NCBI GenBank assembly: GCA_025935755.1
Contig: JAICUQ010000002.1
Span: 1 to 64,000, forward strand
Direction: 5' to 3'
DNA length: 64,000 nucleotides
DNA from: Chthoniobacterales bacterium
GTDB taxonomy: Bacteria > Verrucomicrobiota > Verrucomicrobiia > Chthoniobacterales > UBA10450
Both the position numbers and the translations under genes were made by a program. The notes beneath the pieces were generated by a model. The model did not search any database. It saw nothing but the letters and a program-made list of their open reading frames with translations, and was not told where the DNA came from. This document shows positions 41,640 to 49,696 of the stretch, in pieces (position 1 is the stretch's first letter; every line of letters starts with the position of its first letter).

Positions 41640-43096
41640 TGAATCTGATTCAACGAATCGATCACCGGGCGGCAGCAACACCGGAAGCGATCGCACACGT
41701 TAGCGGTGATAGCATTCTGACCTACGGCCAATTGCGTCAAAACTCCGACGCTGTCGCATCGTACCTGACACAGCACTTGGGCGAGGATGGCAGGCCAATC
41801 GCAGTGCTCGGCCATCGCGAGCCGGAAATGTTAATCGCCTTCCTTGGCGCAGTGAAATCCGGCCGGCCGTACGTGCCGATAGACACTGCATTACCGCAAA
41901 CGCGAATAGATCAAATCGTGGAAAGTTCCCACGCGGCGCTGGTCCTGACTCCTGATCAGATCCGGCGCTTTTCCGCAAATCCATCGCGCGTCCTTACTTC
42001 AGTCGTCGGGAAGAACGACCCGTTTTACATTCTGTTCACCAGCGGCAGCACCGGCGAACCGAAAGGGGTCGTCGTCACCCTTGCCTGTCTTGAGCATTTC
42101 ATTGGCTGGATGTTGACCGAGCAGCAGTTCAGCAAATGCGGAGAAGTGTTTTTGAATCAGGCGCCGTTCTCGTTCGATCTGTCGGTGATGGATTTGTATT
42201 GCAGCCTAACGACCGGCAGCACGCTTTTCAGTGTTACCCGCGATTTGATCGAAAATCCGAAAAACCTGTACCGCAGCCTGGCAACGTCCGGAGTCACCAC
42301 CTGGATTTCGACTCCTTCCTTTGCCCAAATGTGTCTGGTCGAGGACAAGTTCGCCGATGCCATGCTGCCCTGCGTACGCCGATTTTTGTTCTGCGGTGAA
42401 ACACTCGCGCCGCAAACCGCAACTCAACTTCTCGCGCGCTTTCCGCAAGCGCAGGTTTGGAACATGTACGGTCCTACCGAGGCCACTGTCGCCACGACCT
42501 CCATTCACATTGATGCCGAGATCCTGGAAAAATATTCCCCGTTGCCGGTGGGTCGCGTGATGCCCGACGCAAAAATTCTGATCATGGATGAGAACGGCAC
42601 TCAGCGATCCGAAAACGAGCGCGGCGAGATTATTATCGTGGGACCGAACGTAAGTCCCGGTTACCTTGGGCGCCCCGATCTCACAGCTCGTGCTTTTTTC
42701 GAATGTGGTGGCTGGCGCGCATACAAAACCGGCGACCTCGGCAGGATCCGTGACCAACTGCTGTTTTTCGAAGGGCGCCTGGACGAACAAATCAAGCTCA
42801 GTGGATACCGCATCGAGCCCGGAGACGTGGAAGCGAATCTTCGTGCGCTGCCGTTCGTTCGCGATGCAGCCGTAGTTCCTGTGATTAAAAATGGCGCTCC
42901 TCAATCGCTAACCGCATTCGTTAGTCTGGTGGCGCGAAATGAGAGCGCGGATTTCAAATTGGCGCATAACCTGCGGAACCAGCTCGGTGAACGGCTGCCC
43001 GCCTACATGTTGCCACGCAAATTTGTCTTTCTCGATGCATTACCGATGACAGCCAACGGCAAGGTGGACCGAACCGCGCTTGCCAAGTCGCTGTGA
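41639..43096 (+). CDS. dltA: D-alanine--carrier protein ligase
   Basis: 485 residues from the GTG at 41639 (TAGTG overlap with dltX). An adenylating enzyme of the ANL superfamily that activates D-alanine with ATP and loads it on DltC. Signatures: P-loop YILFTSGSTGEPKGVV, NMYGPTEATVA (A5), YKTGDLGRI (A7), GRLDEQIKLSGYRIEPGDVE (A8) and the catalytic Lys in PMTANGKVDR (A10). Length and lack of extra domains fit DltA rather than a peptide synthetase module. The cytosolic partner of the operon; dltB overlaps its stop by 4 nt. Confidence 0.9.
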   Translation: MNLIQRIDHRAAATPEAIAHVSGDSILTYGQLRQNSDAVASYLTQHLGEDGRPIAVLGHREPEMLIAFLGAVKSGRPYVPIDTALPQTRIDQIVESSHAALVLTPDQIRRFSANPSRVLTSVVGKNDPFYILFTSGSTGEPKGVVVTLACLEHFIGWMLTEQQFSKCGEVFLNQAPFSFDLSVMDLYCSLTTGSTLFSVTRDLIENPKNLYRSLATSGVTTWISTPSFAQMCLVEDKFADAMLPCVRRFLFCGETLAPQTATQLLARFPQAQVWNMYGPTEATVATTSIHIDAEILEKYSPLPVGRVMPDAKILIMDENGTQRSENERGEIIIVGPNVSPGYLGRPDLTARAFFECGGWRAYKTGDLGRIRDQLLFFEGRLDEQIKLSGYRIEPGDVEANLRALPFVRDAAVVPVIKNGAPQSLTAFVSLVARNESADFKLAHNLRNQLGERLPAYMLPRKFVFLDALPMTANGKVDRTALAKSL

Positions 43097-44307
43097 TCCC
43101 CTACGCCGATTTCACGTACTTCGTCCTGCTGCTTTACGTGGCGGTGCCGACAGTGATCCTCGGCTTATTTGGCCGCGCCGGCTGGCGCTGGGCTCTCCTG
43201 GTCACCACGCTTATGCTCATCGTGCAGTACCACGATGTGCTGCATCTGCGGAAACATTTTCCAGTCAGCGAAATCTGGCTCGTACTTGCATTCGCGTTGT
43301 GGCAATGGCTGATCGTCCGGGGATTCTCAGCTGCGGGCGCGCGCGCAGGCTGGTTGTTCTACTGCGCAATCGCGCTCAGCCTGCTTCCACTGGCACTGAC
43401 CAAGTTGATTCCGCTCGTCTCACCAAAAACTCAGTTTGGATTTCTTGGAATTTCTTACGTCACATTTCGCGCGCTCGACATCGTATTTTGTCTGCGCGAC
43501 GGCGTGATCGTCAGACCGGGAGCACTCGATCTCTTCATGTTTCTGTTTTTCTTTCCGACGATTTCCGCCGGCCCAATTGATCGTTATCGGCGGTTCGTTT
43601 CCGACTGGAGAAAAACACGGAGCCGCGCTGAGTTTCTGACGGATGCCGACTTTGCAGTGCATCATTTCTTCCGGGGATTGTTCTACAAGTTCATCGTCGC
43701 TGCGCTAATTGAACAACACTGGCTCAACCCAGCAGCACGCAGCGGGAGCTTAACTGCGCTGGTCAGTTACATGTACGCCTATACTTTTTATTTGTTCTTC
43801 GACTTCGCAGGATACAGCGCGTTCGCTATCAGCATCAGTTATCTATTTGGCATTCACACCCCGGAAAACTTCGATCGGCCCTTCCTCGCACGAAACATTC
43901 GTGATTTCTGGAACCGCTGGCATATCACCCTTTCGTTCTGGTTTCGCGATCACGTTTACATGCGCTTCCTGCTCGCCGCCGGCCGCGGCAAATGGTTCAA
44001 GAGCATGCATACCGCCGCGATTCTCGGATATTTTCTGGCCTTTGGGTTGATGGGCCTGTGGCATGGCATTGAGCCGCATTACATCGTGTACGGTCTTTAC
44101 CAGGCCACGCTGCTTTCAGGATTTCACATTTTCTCCAGCTGGAAAAAGCACTGGCGCGGAGGTCCGCTTTGGAATGCATTCGCCCTCTTCATCACCTTCA
44201 ATGCCGTTTGCTTCGGAATGCTAATTTTCTCCGGGCGCATCGGCACTCCGCCAATGGCACAACCGCCGCTCCCAAAATCGGCGGCGTCTAGCTCTTCGGA
44301 TTTATAG
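43093..44307 (+). CDS. dltB: MBOAT-family D-alanyl transporter/acyltransferase
   Basis: 404 residues, GTG start overlapping the dltA stop (GTGA). About 11 membrane helices. MBOAT signatures: RDFWNRWHITLSFWFRDHVY with the conserved His in the NRWH segment, and the catalytic His in LMGLWHGIEPHYIVYG. DltB moves D-alanine from DltC across the inner membrane. It closes the dltDCXAB operon, and its last 20 bp overlap the convergent rarA gene. An alginate-O-acetyltransferase (AlgI) reading is ruled out by the adjoining dltA and dltC. Confidence 0.9.
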   Translation: MIPYADFTYFVLLLYVAVPTVILGLFGRAGWRWALLVTTLMLIVQYHDVLHLRKHFPVSEIWLVLAFALWQWLIVRGFSAAGARAGWLFYCAIALSLLPLALTKLIPLVSPKTQFGFLGISYVTFRALDIVFCLRDGVIVRPGALDLFMFLFFFPTISAGPIDRYRRFVSDWRKTRSRAEFLTDADFAVHHFFRGLFYKFIVAALIEQHWLNPAARSGSLTALVSYMYAYTFYLFFDFAGYSAFAISISYLFGIHTPENFDRPFLARNIRDFWNRWHITLSFWFRDHVYMRFLLAAGRGKWFKSMHTAAILGYFLAFGLMGLWHGIEPHYIVYGLYQATLLSGFHIFSSWKKHWRGGPLWNAFALFITFNAVCFGMLIFSGRIGTPPMAQPPLPKSAASSSSDL

Positions 44308-45496
44308 GGAAGTGCTTGTTCTTAAGTTGCTCGGGCACGGCTTTGGTTTGTTCTGCTTCGATTTGTTCGGCCGCGGCATTTAGCCAGTCGTATGCCTCGC
44401 GGCTTTTGGCGGCGCGACACATGTACGCGGTCGCGTGCGCGAGAGGGATTCGTGCCTCCGGCATGCCGACAAATTCTACTGCCTGTTGTGTTGCGATGGC
44501 CAGCGGCAATGCTTCGGGATCGGCAAGACCAACATCTTCGCTGGCAAAAATTACAATCCGCCGCGCGATGAATCGAAAATCTTCGCCCGCATGCAGCATC
44601 TTCGCCAGCCAGTACATCGCGCCTTTTTCGTCGGAACCGCGCATGCTCTTAATGAAGGCGCTGATGGTGTCGTAATGTGCGTCGCCAACGCGATCGTACA
44701 CGATCGCCTTCTGCTGGATGCTTTCTTCGGCAACTGCGAGGGTGAAATGAATAGTAGCATCGGCATCTTGCTGATTCTTTTTGTCTACGGACAAAGACGC
44801 CCGCGCCTCAGGTGGCGTGGTCAGGACTCCAATCTCGAGTGCATTTAAACATTTCCGCGCGTCGCCGTCGCTGAGCTTGGCCAGATGTTGGCGGGCGTCC
44901 CTGTCCATCTTCACGTTGTAATTTCCCAGCCCGCGTTCTTTGTCGGCTAACGCGCGTTCGATCAATTCCTCAAGTTGTTCGACGCTGAGCGATTCGAGTC
45001 GAAAAACCTGCGAACGCGATACGAGCGCGCTGTTCACGTAAAAGAATGGGTTGTACGTGGTTGCACCAATGAGCCGTAGATTTCCTGCTTCCACATCTGG
45101 AAGAAGGATGTCCTGTTGGGCCTTATTGAAATGATGGATCTCATCGACGAACAGGATCGTCCGTTGTCCGGATGTGCGAAGCCGATTGGTGGCCGCTGCA
45201 AGCACGCGACGCATTTCGGCGACATTGCTTTCGACACCGCTTATTCGAACGAATTTCGCGTGCGTCATCTCGGCGATGATGCGCGCCAGCGTCGTCTTTC
45301 CGGTGCCTGGCGGCCCATAAAAGATCACGGAGGGCAACCGGTCGGCTTCGATAGCACGACGCAACAGTTTGCCGGGCGCAAGAATGTGTTCCTGGCCGAC
45401 GAATTCTTTGAGTGAACGCGGCCGCATCCGCGTTGCGAGCGGCGCAGCGGTGTCTGCAAGTTCAGTCTCGTGCGCCTCTTCGAATAGATCCTGCAC
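44288..45496 (-). CDS. rarA: Replication-associated recombination protein A (AAA+ ATPase)
   Basis: 402 residues from the GTG at 45496 (MQDLFEE). The frame extends to 45634, but only through a repeat element. RarA/MgsA acts at stalled replication forks together with SSB. Walker A is FYGPPGTGKTTLARI, Walker B TILFVDEIHHFNK, sensor 1 GATTYNPFF. The C-terminal tetramerisation region includes YDTISAFIKSMRGSDEKGA and FIARRIVIFASEDVGLADP, both typical of RarA/WRNIP1. The family N-terminus RPRSLKEFVGQEHIL is present. Convergent with dltB (20-nt overlap). Confidence 0.93.
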   Translation of the reverse strand: MQDLFEEAHETELADTAAPLATRMRPRSLKEFVGQEHILAPGKLLRRAIEADRLPSVIFYGPPGTGKTTLARIIAEMTHAKFVRISGVESNVAEMRRVLAAATNRLRTSGQRTILFVDEIHHFNKAQQDILLPDVEAGNLRLIGATTYNPFFYVNSALVSRSQVFRLESLSVEQLEELIERALADKERGLGNYNVKMDRDARQHLAKLSDGDARKCLNALEIGVLTTPPEARASLSVDKKNQQDADATIHFTLAVAEESIQQKAIVYDRVGDAHYDTISAFIKSMRGSDEKGAMYWLAKMLHAGEDFRFIARRIVIFASEDVGLADPEALPLAIATQQAVEFVGMPEARIPLAHATAYMCRAAKSREAYDWLNAAAEQIEAEQTKAVPEQLKNKHFPINPKS

Positions 45497-45605
45497 GAAG
45501 GAAGAATAAGCTCCCCGGCAGAATCGTGCATCTTCTTGTAGCCTGACGGCCAATCTTTGATCTGACCTGGCGCTTTCAAATCCCGCTCCCAGCTCTGTAA
45601 GCGCC

Positions 45606-45711
45606 GTCATCCCGAACGAAGTGAGGGACCTCACGTTCGACTCTAACGGCGGACAAGCTCACTCCGTAGCCATGATTCCATTCAGAGATCCTTCGCTCCG
45701 CTCAGGATGAC
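45606..45711. repeat. GTCAT...ATGAC inverted-repeat element
   Basis: Left end GTCATCCCGAACGAAGTGAGG, right end GATCCTTCGCTCCGCTCAGG with ATGAC. It lies in the 305-bp region between divergent rarA and comEC; the rest of that region shows no gene. Confidence 0.7.
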
Positions 45712-45801
45712 AAGCTTGTTTAAACGTTAGGTTCTGGTGATGACCGGGGCTACGATTGCAGCTTGCACTGTGAACAGGCGATAAGCGAAAACTGCGAGTA
45801 G

Positions 45802-48111
45802 ATGAAGCTGCTGAGTGCGCCGCGTCAGCCATTCGTTGGTTTGGCGCTGATGGCCGCGACCGGAATTGCGGCGGCGGAAATCGTGCCCCTGCGATCTATT
45901 CCGCTAATTTCGGCAGCGACAGTTCTCGCACTCTGCATTCTCGTTGCACTCTGCTGGCCGAAATTGGCGCTGACGTATGTCATCGTCGCGGCTGGTTTTT
46001 TTCTGCTGCACAAATTCGCGACAACGAACGCCCCGGGTCAGCTACTCGCGGACGAACTCGGCGAGCGGCCACGCGTCGTCACAGTAGTCGGATGCGTGCT
46101 CACTGAGCCGAAGATTGCGCCGAGCGGATTCGCAACGTTCCTGCTCAAACTGAAATCAATTGAATTCGAAGGCAGAAACGAATCCACGCCCGCAGTCTGG
46201 CAGGTCCGGTGGAAAGGCGCGCCGGAATTCGGCGACGAACTGAAACTTTTTGGAACGGCCGAGCCGATCGCCCCGCCACGAAACCCGGGCGAGTTCGATA
46301 TGCGCGCCTATCTTGCGCGGCATGATGTCCGCCGGATGCTCTTCGTTCGCTACCCCGAAGATGGGACGCTGATCCGTCACGGCGCCGGCAATCCGATTTT
46401 GCGCGCTGCACAAGCGTCGCGCACATGGATGCAGAACGCGTTGTCCCGCGGGCTCGACGATGCGCCGGAGGTGAAGAGTTTCATCAACGGAATCGTGCTC
46501 GGCATTCGGCACGACACCCCACAAGACATCGAGGAACCGTTTCAGCAAACGGGCACCATTCACCTTTTTGCGGTGGCCGGCTTGCACGTGGGAATTGTGG
46601 CCGCGCTCTTGTGGGTAGTCGCTACAATCGCGCGCCTACCCCGGAAACGCGCAGCGGCATTCATCATTCCGTCGCTTTTTTTCTATGCCACGGTGACCGG
46701 GCTGCACATCCCCGCATTACGCGCAGCGGTAATGGCTTCAATTCTCGTCGGTAGTTACTTCTTCGAGCGAAAAGCTTTTCTGCCAAACAGCCTGGGTGCA
46801 GCGGCGTTCTTCATTCTCTGCTGGAATACGAACGAACTGTTTTCAACCGGGTTCCAGCTCTCTTTCGCAGTGGTTGGCGCAATTGTGCTTTTTGCTAACC
46901 CGTTCTTCAGATTTTTCCAGCGCCGTGCGACTCCGGATCCTTTTCTGCCGCAAAGCCTGGTGCGCGGTCCACGCCGATGGATGCACTCCAGCTATGAATG
47001 GCTTTGCCGTGGCGCATCTGTGTCAGTTGCGGCCTGGATTGGTTCATTGCCATTCATTCTCTGGTACTTTCATCTGGTCACGCCAATTTCTTTGCTGGCG
47101 AACCTGGTCGTTGTTCCGATCGCATTCTTTGTCCTGGCCGTTGCGCTGCTGTCTTTGATAACTACGCCGTTGCTGCCGTGGGTCGCCCTCCTTTTCAATA
47201 ACGCCAATTGGACGTTGGCCACGCTGGTCATGGGCATCGTTCATCTATTTGCGCAGATTCCCGGCGGACACTTTTATGTTGGAGAACCTGACTGGGGCCG
47301 CAGGACCTCCGCAAAGATGACCGTGTTAGACCTCGGCGCGGGCGCGGCCATTCACGTTAGAGTGGATGGCAACGATTGGTTGATCGATTGCGGGAGCGAA
47401 CGCAGTTATGAGCGCGTCGTCCGCCAGTATCTGCACTGGGCAGGAGTAGATCGCTTGACAGGCCTGGTGCTCACCCATGGCGATTCGCAACACATCGGTG
47501 GTGTCACACAATTGCTGACCGATTTTCCAGGAGTTCGTTTGATCGATAATCCTGCGCCCGATCGTTCGGTCATTCATCGACGGCTCTCCCGGATAGTGAC
47601 TGGGCTGGAAAGAGGACGACGTAGAGCTGACGAGCTGGCTGCCGGCGACAATTTTCAATTGGCGCGCAACGCTGTCGCGCATCTCTTGTTTCCGCCGCCC
47701 GGCTTCGCCGGAGCCACAGCAGACGATCAAGCGCTCGTTAGCCGGTTAGTCGTCGCACAGAGCACAGCCGTTTTGTTCATGTCGGATAGCGGCGAGGAAA
47801 CCGAACGGGCGTTGTTGAGCAATGGTTCGGATCTGCAGAGTGATATCCTGATAAAAGGCCAACATCACTCTGGAATTTCCGGTTCTGCTCAATTTCTCGA
47901 GGTCGTTCGGCCGCGCCTGATTATTGCCAGCTCAACCGAGTTTCCGGAGCACGAGCGGATCAATGAACAATGGGCTGAGCAAATTCGCGCTCGCAGCATC
48001 AAATTGTTTCGCCAGGATGAAACGGGTGCAGTGCAATTATACTTTTCAGGCGACGAATGGAGCGCGCGCGGCTATGTGACTGGCGAAGTTTTCCGAAGTG
48101 TCAGCCGATAA
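45802..48111 (+). CDS. comEC: ComEC/Rec2-family DNA uptake protein
   Basis: 769 residues. It forms the inner-membrane channel for single-stranded DNA in natural transformation. N-terminal helices (about 10-70) are followed by an OB-fold domain (DUF4131; VTVVGCVLTEPKIAPSG). The Competence domain then has about 7-8 helices (IHLFAVAGLHVGIVAALLW, LHIPALRAAVMASILVG). The C-terminal metallo-beta-lactamase-like domain starts at MTVLDLGAGAAIHV. It has LVLTHGDSQHIGGV with the HxDxxH-type metal motif and LIKGQHHSG, so it may retain nuclease activity. All three domains are full length. Its 3' end overlaps convergent trmB by 40 nt. Confidence 0.92.
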   Translation: MKLLSAPRQPFVGLALMAATGIAAAEIVPLRSIPLISAATVLALCILVALCWPKLALTYVIVAAGFFLLHKFATTNAPGQLLADELGERPRVVTVVGCVLTEPKIAPSGFATFLLKLKSIEFEGRNESTPAVWQVRWKGAPEFGDELKLFGTAEPIAPPRNPGEFDMRAYLARHDVRRMLFVRYPEDGTLIRHGAGNPILRAAQASRTWMQNALSRGLDDAPEVKSFINGIVLGIRHDTPQDIEEPFQQTGTIHLFAVAGLHVGIVAALLWVVATIARLPRKRAAAFIIPSLFFYATVTGLHIPALRAAVMASILVGSYFFERKAFLPNSLGAAAFFILCWNTNELFSTGFQLSFAVVGAIVLFANPFFRFFQRRATPDPFLPQSLVRGPRRWMHSSYEWLCRGASVSVAAWIGSLPFILWYFHLVTPISLLANLVVVPIAFFVLAVALLSLITTPLLPWVALLFNNANWTLATLVMGIVHLFAQIPGGHFYVGEPDWGRRTSAKMTVLDLGAGAAIHVRVDGNDWLIDCGSERSYERVVRQYLHWAGVDRLTGLVLTHGDSQHIGGVTQLLTDFPGVRLIDNPAPDRSVIHRRLSRIVTGLERGRRRADELAAGDNFQLARNAVAHLLFPPPGFAGATADDQALVSRLVVAQSTAVLFMSDSGEETERALLSNGSDLQSDILIKGQHHSGISGSAQFLEVVRPRLIIASSTEFPEHERINEQWAEQIRARSIKLFRQDETGAVQLYFSGDEWSARGYVTGEVFRSVSR

Positions 48112-48659
48112 ATCGGCGCGCTTTGATCGCGAAATTTTCTTTCGAACTTGGTCACCGGAAAGATGAAGTCGTTTGGCAACTGCGGCTCAACTTCAAATTG
48201 CCGGTCAGCACAGCTCAATCTTTCTATTTGTTGAAAATAATCGAGGTGATCGGTCGCGACGCGTAGCATCCCGTTTTGCTCCAGCGCAACAGCAATCGCA
48301 TCCAAAAAATCGCGTGTGAATATCCTTCGACAGTGATGCCGCCGCTTCGGCCAAGGATCGGGAAACAAAAGATAAAACGTTCCCACCGAACATTCAGGCA
48401 GCAGATCGCGAACAGCGAGTAAGGTGTCCGCGCGGAGCACTCGTACGTTTTCGATCTTCTCTGCTTTGCGCCGAACTTTCTCCACCCGTTTCGTTAACCG
48501 CTCGATCCCGAGAAAGTTTTTTTTCGGAAATTGTTGCGCCATTTCGCAGAGAAAAGTGCCATCGCCGCAACCAAGATCGACGTGCAGCGGCGCTTTGCGT
48601 CCGAAAAATTGTACGACATCGAGTCGCGCTACGCGCGGCTTGGAGATCGAATAGTCCAT
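48072..48659 (-). CDS. trmB: tRNA (guanine-N7-)-methyltransferase
   Basis: 195 residues from the ATG at 48659 (MDYSISKPRV). The frame is open to 49052, but the extension is made of two repeat copies. TrmB methylates G46 of tRNA using SAM. Motif I is HVDLGCGDGTFL, followed by NFLGIERLTKRVEKV. The TrmB signature is YLLFPDPWPKRRHHCRRI, and the late TDHLDYFQQIE contains the substrate-binding region. It overlaps the end of comEC by 40 nt on the opposite strand. Confidence 0.9.
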   Translation of the reverse strand: MDYSISKPRVARLDVVQFFGRKAPLHVDLGCGDGTFLCEMAQQFPKKNFLGIERLTKRVEKVRRKAEKIENVRVLRADTLLAVRDLLPECSVGTFYLLFPDPWPKRRHHCRRIFTRDFLDAIAVALEQNGMLRVATDHLDYFQQIERLSCADRQFEVEPQLPNDFIFPVTKFERKFRDQSAPIYRLTLRKTSPVT

Positions 48660-48732
48660 AGAGAAAATTGTCGGCGAAAGATGGGGATTCAACCCACGCA
48701 GGATTTCGGCTGTATCGCGCACGAAAAGCGTG

Positions 48733-48763
48733 CTTTGAAGTGCGGCGGCTTGACGCCGCTTTT
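48733..48763. repeat. Short repeat, inverted copy of 25100-25131
   Basis: CTTTGAAGTGCGGCGG-CTTGACGCCGCTTTT; the reverse complement matches the 25100 copy at most positions. Confidence 0.6.
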
Positions 48764-48812
48764 GCAGTGGCATGCGATGCCAATTCCGTGGTGTAACTTT
48801 GTGATAACTCCC

Positions 48813-48873
48813 GGGATGTCTCCAGCCTCCGGATGAAGCTATGGCTGGCAGGCGACTTCGCTCGACATGACGG
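48813..48873. repeat. GTCAT-family repeat, long subtype (inverted copy of 7517)
   Basis: GGATGTCTCCAGCCTCCGGATG ... GCAGGCGACTTCGCTCGACATGAC. Its reverse complement is nearly identical over about 60 bp to 7517-7577, including the internal GGAGGCTGGAGACATC block. Confidence 0.72.
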
Positions 48874-48897
48874 CGTTCGTGTAAGATGAGTAATACA

Positions 48898-49500
48898 ATG
48901 AAATCGATGTTGTTAGCTGTGCTTTCGTTATCGATTGCAGGTATCGCGGCGGCGCAAAATCCGTCCCCGGCGGAAACCAGGACTGCCGTTTTCGCCGGCG
49001 GATGTTTCTGGTGCATCCAACCCGCATTCGATAAAGCACCGGGGGTGATCAAAACCGTGGTGGGCTATTGCGGCGGGACTGAGCCAAACCCGACTTACAA
49101 GGTCGTGACGTCGGAAAAAACGAAGTATCGCGAATCGATCGAAATCACCTACGACCCGTCGAAGATTTCCTACCAGCAGCTTCTTGATATCTACTGGCGA
49201 CAAATCGATCCCACCCAGGCCGACGGCCAATTCACCGATATCGGACCGAGTTATCGCGCCGCGATTTTTTATGGCAACGCCGAAGAAAAGAAAATCGCGG
49301 AAGCTTCAAAAGAGAAACTTGCGAGCTCAGGAAAATTCAAAAAACCGGTTGTGACCGAGATTTTGCCGGCGATGAAATTTTGGCCCGCGGAAGATTATCA
49401 CCAGAAATATTATCGCCAAAATCCGGAACATTTCGAAGCTTTCGAAGAAGGCTCTGGCCGGACGTCATTCAAGAAAGACAAGTGGGGCGGGCAGGAATAG
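48898..49500 (+). CDS. msrA: Exported peptide methionine sulfoxide reductase A
   Basis: 200 residues from the ATG at 48898 (another ATG at 48886). Signal peptide MKSMLLAVLSLSIAGIAAAQ, so periplasmic. MsrA reduces methionine-S-sulfoxide in damaged proteins. Active site GGCFWCIQPAFDK with the catalytic Cys; VVGYCGGTEPNPTY, GQFTDIGPSYRAAIF and AEDYHQKYY are family signatures. No MsrB domain is fused. A periplasmic location suggests repair of oxidised envelope proteins; recycling of the second cysteine would need an exported thiol donor. Confidence 0.92.
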   Translation: MKSMLLAVLSLSIAGIAAAQNPSPAETRTAVFAGGCFWCIQPAFDKAPGVIKTVVGYCGGTEPNPTYKVVTSEKTKYRESIEITYDPSKISYQQLLDIYWRQIDPTQADGQFTDIGPSYRAAIFYGNAEEKKIAEASKEKLASSGKFKKPVVTEILPAMKFWPAEDYHQKYYRQNPEHFEAFEEGSGRTSFKKDKWGGQE

Positions 49501-49526
49501 GGAGAGTCCCCGTCACTCCTAACGCT

Positions 49527-49667
49527 GTCATGTTGAGCGAAGCGAAACATCTCGGATATTTATTTATGGATCGCACCAGATTGGATGTGAGATTGAAAGC
49601 CTGGTCGCGCTCGAAAAGATTCGGGGCTGCGTTGCAGCTTCTCCCGCGACTGCGGGATGAGAATGAC
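49527..49667. repeat. GTCAT...ATGAC repeat element with long centre
   Basis: Left end GTCATGTTGAGCGAAGCGAAAC, right part TCCCGCGACTGCGGGATGAG with AATGAC. It fills the 196-bp gap between msrA and sdhA. Confidence 0.6.
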
Positions 49668-49696
49668 ACCACGACATGTTTTGAGTGCTTCATAGC

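Noticed and set aside
42206-42904. 232-codon minus-strand frame opposite dltA
   Set aside because: Lies entirely within dltA, whose adenylation motifs are all present; no motifs of its own.
45497-45634. N-terminal extension of rarA
   Set aside because: It starts in a GTCAT-type repeat; the conserved RarA N-terminus fits the GTG at 45496.
48660-49052. N-terminal extension of trmB
   Set aside because: The extension is encoded by two dispersed repeat copies (48733 and 48813) and has no TrmB similarity.
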